In this document: one piece after another, positions 11,323-24,400 of the stretch
Layout: every line of letters begins with the position of its first letter
How positions within the stretch are numbered: the first letter of the stretch is position 1
From: Mastigias papua
Lineage: Eukaryota; Cnidaria; Scyphozoa; Rhizostomeae; Mastigiidae
Assembly (NCBI GenBank): GCA_964019165.1
Contig: OZ025276.1
Span: 2,975,840-3,039,839 of the forward strand
Reading direction: 5' to 3'
DNA: 64,000 bases
The notes under the pieces: model-generated
Seen by the model: the letters and a program-made list of their open reading frames with translations, nothing else
Database searches by the model: none
Told to the model about the DNA's origin: nothing
Program-made: the position numbers and the translations under genes

Positions 11323-11973
11323 TATCTGCTCTTGAGCTTTTCTTAATGGCTTGAATTTTTGCTGTTTCACTTTGAAGGTTATATCAATAATCTTTTATTT
11401 GCACAATGCTAATTCTCTGTGAATTTATGTCCATGAATGATAGTTCCATATTCTTCTAGTGCAAATCTCATTTTCAGGATTTAAACGTATTTTGTCTAAT
11501 ATCTTTGCCTGACATTTCCTGACTCTTTCTTTAGAATTAAGGTGATGTTACTGACCTCAAATAAAAAATACACACATTTCCTAACCAACAAGTGTTACAA
11601 ATCGTACAACTGACTCATCTATTAAAACTTGTAAGCAAATACAGGCTATCTTTCTTCATTTGGCATTCGCATGCAATGTTCAGAGTTGTCTAGTGGGATC
11701 AAAAAGTACTTGCAAGTTTACTGCATCAATGATAAAAATTTCCTGACTTTTTCTTGACTGTCTTCAAGGATCAATAAGATTTCCTGACTTTTCCTGATTT
11801 TCCCTCCTTAACAACATAGTTTTTTCTTGATTCTTGTATGCCCATAAAACTCCTTATTGAGTGTCTATGAAACATTTGAATATTTCTTTCAAAATACAAC
11901 TATAGCTAAGATGTACATGCTTGGAAAATACTGGCACATTCCTTGTAATTGAAGCCATATTCACCAGCTGGTC
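11323..11973. other. No gene recognised
   Basis: AT-rich sequence. The word TTTCCTGACT or variants recurs four or more times (about 11,514 to 11,800) but without a regular period. No domain or RNA gene seen. Confidence 0.45.
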
Positions 11974-12365
11974 GTGATGCAGAAGCTTCTTGTGAACAAC
12001 TTGACTCCACTGATCTCAGAACCTACACGTATCCCTGATCGCTCAAGTGACAAGACAAATACTCTTGATCTTTTTCTTACATCTAACCCAATCATTTACT
12101 CCAAACCCATTGTAGACTCTCCTCTTGGTCACTCTGATCACTGTCTTATCACCTTGCAGCATGACATCCTTGTCTCCTATCACGATAAGTCCTTCTCTTC
12201 TTAAAAGGTAGTTCACTTTAGCAAAGCTGACTGGGACTCTCTTCGCACCTTTTACTCCTCATACGCCTGGCACTCTGGCATCTCTAATGATCCTTCCTCT
12301 TTTGCCTCATTTATTACAAATGGAATTCCAGTTGGTATGGATCTTTTCATTCCCTCTTCCTTTAA

Positions 12366-13395
12366 GGCTGGTTTCCATATACCTTTCTAGTGTCGGCGAC
12401 CCACCACCGACCCACTGCCGACCCACCGCCGACATTACAGTTTTATTGGAAACACTTTATTCCAACTGCCGGCGACCCACCGGCGTCCCACCGCAAACAT
12501 GGAAGAAAAGTTGAATCTTGTTCACCTTTTCTTTCCATTGCGGTGCCGGCGACCTCGCAAAATTTATATGGAAACATGACTGCGATGGGTCGCCGGTGCC
12601 ACAACAACAACAACAACACCTTTCAGAAGATTCGTAGTCATCTGACATTTAACAGCCAATGACGTTACATTGAAAACGCGCCCTTTTTGATCGTTGCATT
12701 TTAATTTTCTTGCTATTACAATGTGGAAACGCATCAACGAATTAAAACATGGAAGTAGACGTCATGACTTTGATGAATTGCATTCAGCAGTACACAGTCT
12801 TGTATGACAAGAGTAAGAAAGATTACAAGGACCAGAGGAGGAAGAAACACATATGGAGAGAAGTGTCAGAGAAACTTGGTATTGCAGAAGTAGAAGCCCA
12901 AACCAGGTACAAAACAATACAAACAAAATTTTCAAAGTATATAAAAGGTATGAGAGGGAAGTCTGGTTCTGGTCGCAACAATTTGCCAAAACTCAACTAT
13001 TTTCAACTCAACTCAACTCAGAACTCAAGTATTATCGGTCATTCCTCAGGTCTCTAAATAGAGTGTGAAATTGGCCATACTGTTCACGCTCACGAAATAT
13101 ATCTCTAACCCACATTTTGTGTTTTCTTTTCACTTTGTTCCGTTTCTGTCTTCTCCGAATACAAATCAGCAGAAGGGCAAGTTGACACTGAACCAACAAA
13201 CATCGATTAATGGCAGCCATCTTGAATCACTTGAATTCTCGTGCCAAAAGTGAAAATTCTTATGCTATTGAGAATGACTTCCTGGTGAGTCATCGCCAGT
13301 GGCTGTAAAGTATATGGAAACATGCCTCAGTAGCAATGTCGCCGGTGGGTCGCCGGTGGATTGCCAGCACTAAAAAGTTATATGGAAACCAGGCT
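12366..13395. mobile_element. Harbinger-type element carrying a MADF gene but no transposase
   Basis: Imperfect terminal inverted repeats (GGCTGGTTTCCATATACC on the left; GCCTGGTTTCCATATAAC read from the right) flank 1,030 bp. TAA triplets at 12,363-12,365 and 13,396-13,398 fit a 3-bp PIF/Harbinger target duplication. The insertion cuts the LINE reading between codons that otherwise join as FIPSSFK and HGKKK. Inside both ends the words CCGACCCACCGCCGAC and GGTGGGTCGCCGG recur. Only the accessory DNA-binding protein gene remains. Confidence 0.75.
12749..13057 (+). CDS. MADF (Myb/SANT-like) DNA-binding protein
   Basis: ATG 12,749 opens a 102-residue frame. Residues 7-70 give a MADF domain: LMNCIQQYTVLYDKSKKDYK, then RKKHIWREVSEKLGIAEVE and RYKTIQTKFSKYIK, with the conserved Trp and helix spacing. 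Harbinger elements typically encode such a protein beside the DDE transposase, to bring it to the DNA ends. Here the domain is intact, but the C-terminal part is short and low in complexity (FQLNSTQNSS), so the frame is probably truncated. The gene lies wholly within the inverted-repeat element. Confidence 0.65.
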   Translation: MEVDVMTLMNCIQQYTVLYDKSKKDYKDQRRKKHIWREVSEKLGIAEVEAQTRYKTIQTKFSKYIKGMRGKSGSGRNNLPKLNYFQLNSTQNSSIIGHSSGL

Positions 13396-14491
13396 TAAGC
13401 ATGGCAAGAAAAAGTCTCCACATTGGTTCAATTCCCAGTGTGCTAAAGCTGTGAAGACCAAACACCATCGCTTCAAACAGTGGAAGGACATAATCTATGC
13501 TCAAAAACTATTAACAGTCCCGAAACCTCTTTTGTCAATCGTATCAACCACAAAATTGCTTCCTGCCAGACTGGATCTCACTCCGTATGGTCCTTAGTCA
13601 AAGTTATCTCACAAAACGTTTGTTACTCTTCTTTTCCGCCTCTCAAAAACAACTCTGGCTCTTCTTCGTGCACTCCTTCATCTAAGGCCAACCCTTTTGC
13701 ATCTATCTTTGCTTCCACTTCCAATCTGGATGATGAAGAATCCCAACCTCCTCTCTACCCTACATCCACCCTCACAATGCCACCTGTTAAGTTCTTCATG
13801 CGCATGGTTCGAAAAACACTTCTCCAGCTCAACACCTCTAAATCCAAAGGCCCTGATGGTATCCCAGCTATAGTACTTAAAACCTGTGCCCCTGAACTCA
13901 TAATCTCTACATCTTCTCGACAAAGTCCAGTCCAAAGCCATTCATCTCATAAATAATCCAAGTCTCACCAAATCTCTCCAATCTCTCTCTCATTGTCGTC
14001 TGGTTGCAGATCTGTCCATTTTCTATCCATAGTTTCATGGACATTGCTCACTGGAAATCAAGAGTATTATTCCTGATCCCTTGAAGCATGGTCAACACAC
14101 AAGAAGCTCTAGTCAATCACACCCTTTCCAAGTCATGCTATCCAATCCACAAACTCTTTCCCACAAATCTTCTTTCATTCTAAGAACTTGTAAACTTTGG
14201 AACACCTTACCATCCACTTCCTCTCCTGAATCCTACAACTTATCTCCTTTCAAAACTAACATCAGCAAACTGGTTCTCATCTCCCTATCTACTTAACTTT
14301 CCTTTCTCTTTCATCCCTTGTCAGGGCTTTGTTATATAGGCTCTATTGGCCTTTCCTGACATTACATACTAAAAAAAAATAGCTGAATCTCCACTAAAGG
14401 AAAACAATTTGTCCTGACAAAAAAGCATATGACACAATCACGATAGAATTTGTTCAGTTTTGATGAGTAGTAGAGGGTAAGTCTTTTATCT

Positions 14492-16690
14492 TTACTTAGC
14501 ATCACTACTTAAAACGTTATTCAATTGCAGCCTTCTTGGATTTCTTCTTGTAAACATGTTTATAACCTCATTGTCATCAATCTTTATTGCTCTGTGCACA
14601 TGCATTAGTGCTAAACCAGTCATTCTTTCTTGTCCCATGCTTGTCCTTAAAACTGTTTTTAACCGACGAAGATAGGATATGGATCTTTCGCATTCATTTG
14701 ATGTTACTGGGATGTTTGCCAAAATCCTTAGGGCAGTGAACATTTTTGGATATGTGGATTCAATTTCATCTCCAAGAGCAGGGTTTTGCCAAGTGTATCC
14801 GGAAAAACTCAAATCCAGAAATCCAGAAGACCTCCCACATATCCATTTCAGCTTTAAGAACTCTTTCAGACTGGAGGTCAGAAAGATGACGTGAAATATA
14901 TTGCTAAAAGTCGTCTTTCCAGTTTGCTCCAGATCTTACACGCTCACTGAAAAGGCTTGGGACAATGACAAAACCTTTCACTGCATCCAGATTATCTCTA
15001 CTGAATCTAAGTGCATGTTGGTTGGTCAAATGATCAAGAAATGGAACTGAGACAACTCGACGGTACTATTCTTCTGGATCTGCAGATGGATGGTTTTCTC
15101 AAAGTGTTTGTCTCCGACATGATCTTGGGACTGATGGCTCTCAGTTTATAGATGCTGCTATCTCTTTAGCTTGGTTAAACCAATCTTTATGCTTAGCTAC
15201 CATATCTGACCAGACAGAAAGAAGAGTAATGTGGACCAGATCAATTGCAGCAAGCCTCTCATAATGCAAATTTCCTTCAGCTGTAATTTTCAGGTAGCTG
15301 ACATGAAATAACTCATGCCATTTGACATTACAACCAGAGTGACTATAAACTTAAATTTTGTGATGAATGAATACAATCCCTGTGGCATTACAGAAGAATC
15401 ATCATTCCAACACTTGTCAGGGTCATCCTTGATATACTCTAGTGTATTGACAATGGCTTCATACATATCAATAAACAATTCCAGACCTTCACTTCTTTCA
15501 AGCCATCTTGTTCTACATACATCAGTAAGCTTCCTACGCTATTCACTTGGAAGAAGATCATTAATGAATTGTACAAGAGCATCTTGCCTTTTTGCATGAT
15601 TGTTAAAAAAATTGGACACATTCTTTACTAAACCCATCATGATTTTTATTGGCTGGATTTTACAGGCATCTGCTACACAGAGATTAAGATGATGAGAAGC
15701 ACAATGGACATACAGGGCCAGAGGGTATTCTTTCTTTATTAAAGCTGCTGTACCAATGTATTTTCCAGCCGTGTTACCAGCACCATCATATCCTTGACCT
15801 CTACACTTGTTCATATCCAAGCCAAGTGTAACTAGTGTCTCGTTGATGTAGCCAGATATTGCCTTTCCAGAGATACCTTTAGAGTAGAAAATAAAGCCAA
15901 AGAATTCTTCTGTGATATGGACGTTATAGTCAACAAAGCGCAGAACAAGTGAAAGCTGTTCTTTGTTGCTACTATCTTGAGATTCATCTGCCAAGATAGA
16001 AAAGAACTTCACACTTTTTATTTCAGACACCAGCTTCTCTTTTATGTGGGCTGCAACACATTCAGTTAGTTCATTCTGACCAGTTTTTGATTGATATGTT
16101 GCATTTTTGGAGCTTTCTTAAAATGACCTTCCAACACCTTATCACCACTTTCAATCATAAGGTTCAATAAAGCTTGAACATTTCCCGTGGTTGATGAGTT
16201 CGTTTCTTTAAGATGTTTGGCCCATAAGGAAAGATTCTGTTGCCGACAAAGCTTGATAGGTTTTAAGATTGAAGCAATCATTTTTCTAGTCCTGGTTACA
16301 GTTTCAGATACTTGTTTTTCCATTATTTGGTTTATTGGTTTACTTTTATTATTCTTGGAACTTACAAACTGGAGCATATCTAAAACATCATTTCTATAGA
16401 TTTCAGATGCATATGCATAACCGTTGAAGTGGGATAAAGCACTGGTCCAGCAAGAATTGGCTCATTCAAAAGCTGTTTTCCTTTAGAACAGTTATGACCA
16501 CACCTTCTACCAAAGAGAAGACATGGCAAGCAGAAACATCCATTTAGAACCTGAAAATAAGCAAGCCAAGAAAAGTCTTCAAGCCAACTATGGTGAAATT
16601 TTCTTTGTTTCTTATTTTCAGTGCTTGCAGGAAAGTTGAAATTTTTCTCAGGCTTCCATACATTTTTGAATTAGATCATATGTATCACTG
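14492..16690 (-). pseudogene. hAT transposase (TTF zinc finger, DUF4371, dimerisation domain)
   Basis: Read from high to low coordinates, the order is a TTF-type zinc finger (WLEDFSWLAYFQVLNGCFCL, about 16,510-16,600), then a DUF4371 region (GNVQALLNLMIESGDKVLE, 16,100-16,180). The RNase-H-like core follows (KFFSILADESQDSSNKEQLS, CRGQGYDGAGNTAGKYIG and ALYVHCASHHLNLCV, 15,540-16,010), and last the C-terminal dimerisation region (LRILANIPVTSNECERSISY, 14,600-14,740). This is the P52rIPK/ZMYM-like hAT type common in invertebrates. Several frameshifts and stops make it inactive. The N-terminal end stops where the Helitron begins at 16,709, which suggests the Helitron inserted into this element. 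Confidence 0.85.
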
Positions 16691-16708
16691 ACACTAAGTT
16701 TAGCTGCA

Positions 16709-16780
16709 TCACTTTATACTAAGATCCCTATATGATAATTTATGCCAGACCAATTACAGGGCTCGGATTGTACCACGTGA
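16709..16780 (+). repeat. Shared 5' terminal block, copy A
   Basis: 72 bp closely matching 32,988-33,060, from TCACTTTATACTAAG to TACCACGTGA. The flanks before the first TC are unrelated in the two places, which marks an element end. Confidence 0.75.
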
Positions 16781-18480
16781 TGGACATCGGTATTTACCAG
16801 TCCACAGCCTAGACGGGGTGGTCGTGATTTGCAATAAGAAGTCTTTTTCGATATGTCTATTTTTCGCCGAGATATTCCACTTTTCTTTTTCGGCTATTGT
16901 TTAAACTGGGCGTATGATTTTTCATCTCTCCTCGATCGAAGCTCTCAGGTCGAGCATGCTTCTGTGCGGTTTCCGTCACGTGGTATGTTCCCTTTGTCTT
17001 TCAGCCGCAAGATATGCACGAGAAACGCTCCTTCCTCAAGGTCGCTCATATGATTCAGGGGGTGTACGTCTGCTCGGCTGTCATTTCTCCACAGTATGTT
17101 TCTCTTCATTCTGCTTGCCGTACTTTCCCCCAAGTTCTTTAGCTTCCAAGTCCAAAGAACTTGCAGTTTAGGGAGTGTTGGATGAGAGCAGATTCGAGTA
17201 GTTAATCTGTGGAGAATTTCGTGTTTCACTGTTTCAGGTGAGTCCTTTGTGTGCTCTTATATTTATTGATTTATGTCAGCCCTGACTTTTCTTTGTTGAC
17301 TATATGCTTTTCCGATTTTCGCACGAGATATTCTGAGCGAATTTGCATGGACTTACATTTATCGTAGTTGGCAATGACAGGCCCCTTTCATTTTTCTGTG
17401 CTTAGTAGTCGTTGTTTTGCGACCAAATTGTGCTCAAAACCATTAGCCCATGCGTACCAACATGACTGAGGGGTTTTCTCTGCAATCTTGATCCTGTTGC
17501 ACCTTACTTTCGTCCCATTTCTCAGTACAATACAGTAAGTCGGTGGACACAAGCGATCTATTGTTAAATAAGACAGTTGTTTTAATCCAGTTAACTCACT
17601 GTGCAATACATTTCACTCAATACATGAAGTAGACAGTGGTTAATCATTTTGACTGTGATTACTCGCATTGGACTTCGTACATTGCAATGAAATATGCACC
17701 AGTTGTTTATATTTACTTGCTTACTGTATTTGCTATACCTGTGAAGCTGTTCACGGTACTTAAGTTTTCATTTTCTTTGCAGTTTGCTTGAGAAATTTGA
17801 AATGATTTCGCGTTGATCTTACAATACGTCCCTGTTGTTTCCCAACAATGGTTTGCTTCAAGACCGCATGTTCGTGGTTACAGAAGTTTTCACAGAGGCG
17901 ATGATTATGTTTTCAACTCAACTGGACTTTCTCATCAGTTTCAAGTAAGTGGTATCTTTCCTGTAATAACCTTCCATTTAAGTTTGCCAGTGTGTCTTTG
18001 ATTCTCCCACTATGACTCGGGGGGCCTTATTGATCAGGCCACCTTGCTTCACGCTTATGCAAAGTTCTATTCTAAATCACCGTGATATTGCTCCATAAGT
18101 ACGATAAAGTATATTCATAAGTTATTTGGGTATTATTCTTTGCTAGGATAGGATTTGTTTGCATGATTTTGCTAACCTATGTAACCACGAGAATTGGAAA
18201 AATTCCACCCTCTTGGAAGAAATAAGGGAACATTGTATGTTGCAATCTATCTGTGGGGCTCCTGGATGTTTTATTGCATATTCCTTGCCAATATTGGATG
18301 TTGAAAATTGACTATTGGATTAAGTCAGATTATTTACCGCGAAACTGCCGTATTTTCAAAAAGTTATAGTATCGGATATGATTTCTACCAGTGTATTACG
18401 TGATTTGTTGCATATTGTTTTCCTTATCTCATACTTATTTCACTGTGTATAGTAATGCTATTCAGTTGCAGTTAACTTTA
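16781..18480. other. Helitron leader, no gene recognised
   Basis: Non-coding, T-rich sequence. Short frames (16,853-17,171, and minus 16,945-17,229) show no domain. Possible 5' untranslated exons and introns of the Helitron transcript, but no boundary can be supported. Confidence 0.4.
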
Positions 18481-18649
18481 GGGGCTATTCAATACTAACG
18501 TCACGCTGAAATTGCCATTTTTGAACCACCCCCCCCCCCACAGCGTTGCGTTCTGAATCATGAAAACCACTTACAACTATAATACTGTTAGGCCTATCTC
18601 TATGAGAACTATCCACCCCCTATGCTTGACGTACTTATTGAACAACCCC
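18481..18649. mobile_element. Tc1/mariner-like MITE, TA target duplication
   Basis: Left end GGGGCTATTCAATACTAACG and right end, reversed, GGGGTTGTTCAATAAGTACG form about 25-bp inverted repeats that include ACGTCA. TA dinucleotides flank both sides (18,479-18,480 and 18,650-18,651). 169 bp, no coding capacity, with a C-run (18,531-18,540) inside. Confidence 0.7.
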
Positions 18650-18659
18650 TAATAGCGTA

Positions 18660-18790
18660 AATTCGGCTGGATAAAGTTCTATGCAGATATGGTCTTCTGA
18701 GATCAGTTGCTACATATACCATAACTAAATTCCATAGATCATTCTGCACATGATATGGTTGTATTGGAGTATCTTAAATTACGGCTATGT
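18660..18790 (+). repeat. Block shared with the second Helitron-like copy
   Basis: TCTTCTGAGATCAGTTG and TCCATAGATCATTCTGCACA recur near 37,890-37,960 as TTTCTGAGATCATTTG and the same 20-mer. This ties the leader of the Helitron to the element at 33-38.7 kb. Confidence 0.6.
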
Positions 18791-19571
18791 CCCATATCCT
18801 CCGGTCGCATGGTTGGAGATTTATGGTTGGAGATTTATGGTTGGAATATGTTTTAATGCGAAACTACTAAGGCCTTCAGGATTATTGAGTTCCATTACTA
18901 TTCTGTACTATGCATGTTGAATCATTTTATCTCATAGTTCAAGCATACAATTCGTGTTCATGGAACGTAGTGAACATGGGTTGTTTTTTAATTCAATAGT
19001 TTGTATTCACGAAATGCCGTGCTGCGTACCATACAGTATGCCATTATGTATCTTGCTATGTGTTGCCTGAGAATTGCAGAAAGTTACATAGGTAGTGATA
19101 TCAACTAAGCTTACTCCACCCCGGAAACCGTAACATTTAAAATACCTATAATGTGTACTCACATCATGGCTTTAACTAGCGTGTGTCTCCAGGGCAGGTC
19201 ACTTAATGTCCCATGGTCCAATCATAATGCCTCTGTGGTGGGCATTTAGCCATAGTTTTGATCGACAAGGCCGCCCCTCTCTGGGAGCCTTTTGATTATA
19301 CGATTCATTGGTGGCATTGCCTTAGCTCAGTCTTGGCGAGGAATCTTTCCGTTAGAAGACTACATATAAGTACTTCGTGCTTCTAGAGATTTTTGGTGAG
19401 TAGAGGTCAATAATATCTTATATATACATATAGTTTCAGATTCCTTACTTTCGTGCCATATACGTTGTTTGCCACATTCGTGTAGTGTGTTATAAGTTTT
19501 GTACCCGAATGTCATTACTTCGTATTTTCGTGCGCGCCATGATTTCATAGATAATGGTACTGCAGTAAAGT

Positions 19572-20520
19572 AGTAAACTATATTTTCGGCATTCTTACTA
19601 TCCTCAGTTTGCACATGCATTGTTTAACTCATTATTTTTTTTGCTGTATCTTTTATATAGTCATTATAATTTTTGCAGTATGCTTTTGAGAACACAGGGA
19701 TTTTTTCCTGTTAATTTCTTGATATCGGTAGGCAACTCTTTCTTTTGCATTTTGCCAGTTTCATGGTTCATAGCTCATTATATTTTCTATTCACTCTTAT
19801 AGTTGTCCAACGTTTATGCGGAGTGTTTTCCGTGTTGTTCATAAGGGATTTGTTGTATGTAAGTCATGAGCTTAGTTCTTTTAATTTAAGCAATATACGT
19901 ATGTGTGTGTCTTACCAGACTGTTTTTTTGAGAGCGTCCATTGGGCTTTTCATGTTTAATTCTTAATAATAGGAGGTAGTAGTTAATTATGTTTTCTACA
20001 ATCCTACTATCCTCTGTCTGCACATGCATTTGATAACTTATTATTGTTATACTGTATCTTTTATATAGTTAGCAGTATGCTTTGAGAGCTTTGACGGTAA
20101 TTTTCATGCTAATTTCTTCATACCGATAGGCAACACCTTTCGCTTACATTTTGTCAGTGTGATGGCTCATAGCTCATTATTTTTATGCTGCCTCCACTAT
20201 AGTTATCTGACGTTTACGCCAAGTGTTGTTGGTGTTATTCGTAGGGGATTTGTTTTATGTACCTCATGAGCTTGGTTCTTTTAATGTGAGGATTATATGG
20301 CAGTATGAGTGTGTTTTTCAAGAGCATTCACCAGATTTCCTATCTTCAATCCTTAATGTTACAACTTAACTGTTTTGTTTAACTTTTGTCGGTATGATGT
20401 TTCATATTTTATTATCTTTCTGTATCTTTTATAGTTATTCGAAATTTACACCGATTTGTTACAGCGAGTAGTGCTGCTGTGTATAGGTGAATTTGTTATG
20501 TAAGTCATCAGCATCGCTTA
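19572..20520 (+). repeat. Decayed tandem repeat, unit about 409 bp
   Basis: GCACATGCAT at 19,611 recurs at 20,020, with matching order between (ACTATCCTC, TGTATCTTTTATATAGT, GATAGGCAAC, GGCTCATAGCTCATTAT, CATGAGCTTGGTTCTTTTAA). A third partial unit follows from about 20,370. Unit copies differ by many substitutions and indels, so the array is old. Confidence 0.7.
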
Positions 20521-21400
20521 TCAGTTATTATTGTGTTACTGTGACATCAGATACCAGCGCTTGATTTACATGATACATTAATTTCAAATGTGTATGAACT
20601 TGCCAGCTGTTTAAGGTAGCAAGCATCCACCGCTGAACTCTCTTGACATTTTCAACAGTCGAACAGTGTTTTACTATACACCGTTAGCTTACAGACAGCT
20701 TTAAATGAAATTTTCCTGCTTGATAGCAGCATGGTATTGCATGACAATCAGTTAATGTCTTTACTATTCTAGACTATATGGACATTTCATTCCTTTGCCC
20801 TTCTACACCTCTTATGGCAAGCCACTTTCCATTGTTTTCTTCCCATATTACACAGTCAACGAAAGGAGATATAATATTCTCTGTTCTATTGTCAGTTAAT
20901 TAGTTACTATAGTGTTCTTATTTTTTCCTTTCAGTTGTAAATTTTACTGACCTTCAATATTTTTATGTTAGAGTCTTACTTGGTCCAATCCAATTTTGTA
21001 CCAAGGAGTTTTGATTTCCGTTATGTAAGTCAAGTCTTTGCTCATCACATAAATATTTTATCCATTTTCACATTTATCTAAGTTGATGAAAACTATGCAT
21101 ATAACTGTGAAGTGAATAGGGATCAAGTTGAGACTTCTTATATGTAGTGAAATTGCATATGTATTATATGAAGCACTCATTATGGATTCCAGTGATTGAC
21201 TTATTCTCATTCCCTGTTATACTTATCCATGTCTTACCTACTTTACTACATGAGGAGGCAAACAGTTTGATTTAAGTTTCATTTAGGCCCCATGTTGTCA
21301 AGTTATTTGGTATTACTTGTATGATTGAGTTCTCTTCGATAGTGTTTATTTATTGCTTTTTCTGCATAGACTTATTTTAATACATACAGCTATTAAAAAC
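20521..21400. other. Helitron leader upstream of Rep, no gene recognised
   Basis: AT-rich; no domain, promoter or RNA gene that I can support. The Rep start codon at 21,401 follows directly. Confidence 0.4.
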
Positions 21401-24400
21401 ATGCCACGTTTAAGGCGAGCGCGTGTAAATAATAGGAGGAGAAGGGAACAGCACCTCAACCTCATGAATCCACGACGGCAAGTAGGTCAGGCACCCCAAG
21501 GCAATAATGATCCACCAGTTATAGCTGCAGTAAATCAACTGGCAAACTTACAATTGCAAAATCCAGTTGGGGATGTAGCTATCGTGCAGGGAGTTGTACA
21601 GCCAGTTTTACCTGAGGATGATGGACTTATTCAAGATCTTGATATTCAATTTCCAGCCCCACATCGCCTTGGTGACATGCACAATAGGTGTCCACACTGT
21701 GCAGCCAGGTACTTCCAGGAAGAGTGCACAACACAGGGTGTCTTCACTAAATGTTGTTTCCAAGGGAAAGTCACCCTACCAGCGATTGCCGTCCCACCAC
21801 ACAATATTGTAGAGCTTTTCAGTGGTGACACAGCACATTCCCGTCACTTCCTGGAAAACATTCATCACTATAATGCTGCAATGTCCATGGCATCTTGGAA
21901 TGCAACACTGAATGAGCATGCAGGTGGAGGACCACGAGTTGTAACCATTCACGGTCAAGCGTACCATCTCACAGCTGCACAAGAAGCTCCTCAAGGTCAG
22001 CCACCTCAGTATGCACAGCTATATATCTTGGACACGAATGATGCAATGCAGCAGAGGATCAATGATCCACGTAATCACAATCTTCAGCCAGATATCATGC
22101 TGCTTTTACAGGATGAACTACTTGCTGTCAATCCATATGCCCGGCAGTATCATAATATGGGTCACATCCTTCAAAGGGAAAGGCAGATTGCTACTGCAAA
22201 TAATCAACCTGTTCGGCCTGTCAAAATGATAAGTGCAAAACGGCCATTCCAAGTTAGGTGATATGCCAATCCAACAACTACAGAGATTGCAGCAGTGTAT
22301 GTTGGAAATGATGGTGCTGCACCAAATCCAGCAGACCGAGATCTTGAGGTGTATCCAGCACAACCTAATGCTCCCAACACAGTCAAGATCAAGGCCACAT
22401 CCCCTAATGCAGACCCTATGACATATCCATTGCTGTTCTTCAATGGAGAGTTAGGTTGGAATGTTGACCTTCAACGTACCATTGGTGCCAACGAGCGCCA
22501 GCAAGGGGCAAGACGGAGAGCACGACTCACTTTAAATGAGTTTTATGCATACAGGATTGCAGTGCGTGACACTTTCTCATCCATTCACCGTTCACGCCTA
22601 TTATTTCAGCAGTACTTGGTTGATGCCTTCACAAAAATAGAAGGAAATGAACTGGCATATATTAGACCACACCAGTCATTGTTGCATGTTGAGTCATATC
22701 AGGGCTTGATGGATCACATTGGCAGACGCGCCCAAGCCGAGGATGTAAACATTGGGCACATAGTTATTTTACCATCAAGTTTTGAAGGCAGCCAAAGAAG
22801 CATGTATCAGAAATACCAAGATGCAATGACAATAGTAACAAAACTTGGCAAACCAGACATTTTTCTGACGATGACAGCGAACCCAAAGTGGCCTGAAAGT
22901 CAAGACAACTTACTCCCGCATCAAAATGCATGTTACAGGCCAGACATAGTCAGTCGTGTCTTTCATTTGAAAGTGAAGGAGCTACTACATGACCTTATTC
23001 AGCAGACTGTTTTGGGCCAAGTAAATGCATACGTGTACACTATTGAATTTCAGAAACGGGGTTTGCCGCATGCGCACATGGTTTTATTTCTTGCAGATGC
23101 CGACAAACCAAGAACAACAGAGGATGTTGATCGGTTGGTGTCTGCAGAAATTCCAGATCCACACTTGCACCCAGAATTCCATGACACAGTTAAGAGACAC
23201 ATGATGCATGGCCCGTGTGGTGATTTGGATCCCCAATGTGTCTGCATGGAGAATGGTCAGTGTAAAAAGAAGTGTCCCAAACCTCTCCAACAGCAAACAG
23301 ACTTTAATGTGAATGGATATCCTATATACAGACGACATGGGCAACACAGAGCTGAGCTACGTCGCCATGCAGTGAATGACTCATGGGTAGTACCACACAA
23401 CCCGAATGTGCTGATGAAGTTCAATTGTCATATGAATGTGGAAGTGTGCACAACAGTTAGGAGTGTGAAGTATATATTCAAATACATCCACAAAGGCAAT
23501 GATGCTGCTCACATTGAAATTAGGCAGAATTATCTCAATCATGATGAGATCTTGCAGCATCTTAATGCACGCTATGTCAGACCACACCAGGCAGTATTTA
23601 GAATAATGCAGTACAAGATGCATGACAAAAGTCACATCATTATCTGACTGGCAGTTCACCTTCCACTTCAGCAAAATGTCTATTATCGTGATGGCAATGA
23701 AGATAGGGCTGCTCAAGGTGGTCAGAATACCACATTGACAGCCTTTTTTAACTTGAATCAGGAGGATCAGAATGCACATCAGTATCTGTATCATGAAAGT
23801 CCAGAGCACTACACGTTCGACCAACGGGCCAAGAAATGGAACCCACGACGAAGACAGACAGCACCTATCATTGGTCGTATGTATCAAGTCCAACCCTCAG
23901 ATCCACAGCGATTTGCTCTTCGTTTACTCCTTCTACACAGGAAAGGAGTTACATCATTTCAGGACCTGCGAACAGTTCATGGTCAGGTGTATGACACATT
24001 CAAAGGTGCAGCAAGAGCAATGGGGTTGCTTGAGGATGATACTGAACATAGGCGTTGCTTACAGGAGGCTGCAGTCATGAACATGCCATCACAAATGCGC
24101 CAGTTGTTTGCAACTTTGATGGTGTTTCAGACACCTTCTGATATCAGAGCTCTGTTTGATGAAGTCAAGGAAGCAATGTGTGAAGATTACATAAGGCATG
24201 ATTGGCTCCATGATCCACAAATAGTAGTGCAAGACAGACATGTTCATCTCTGTCTCTGGGATATTGACACATGTCTCAGGGTACATGGTAAGTCTATTTC
24301 AAATGTTGATTTTTCCGATCTTCCGCAGCTTCCAGGTAATTTTGTCCATCCCCAGAATCAGACTGCAAACATTAACATTGCTCATGAGAGAGAACAGGGT

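Larger units (their letters stand above)
11974..14296 (+). pseudogene. APE-type LINE (CR1/Jockey-like), internally deleted and interrupted
   Basis: The end of an APE endonuclease is read at 11,974-12,204 (LISEPTRIPDRSSDKTNTLD, then LGHSDHCLITL). The linker continues to 12,362, resumes after an inserted DNA element at 13,399, and reaches the start of the RT domain at 13,830-13,890 (LNTSKSKGPDGIPAIVLKTC). The RT core is then missing: the frame jumps near 13,915 to the C-terminal region (LSHCRLVADLSIFYP and KSSFILRTCKLWNTLPST, about 13,920-14,290). Without the catalytic motifs it is dead. A short A-run near 14,370 may mark the 3' end. Confidence 0.8.

Noticed and set aside
22259..23647. In-frame TGA codons as recoding (selenocysteine or altered code)
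   Set aside because: They occur in many unrelated elements together with frameshifts and TAA stops, and no SECIS was sought or seen; mutation is simpler.
23381..23893. 170-aa minus frame within the Helitron
   Set aside because: Antisense shadow of the conserved Rep coding region.
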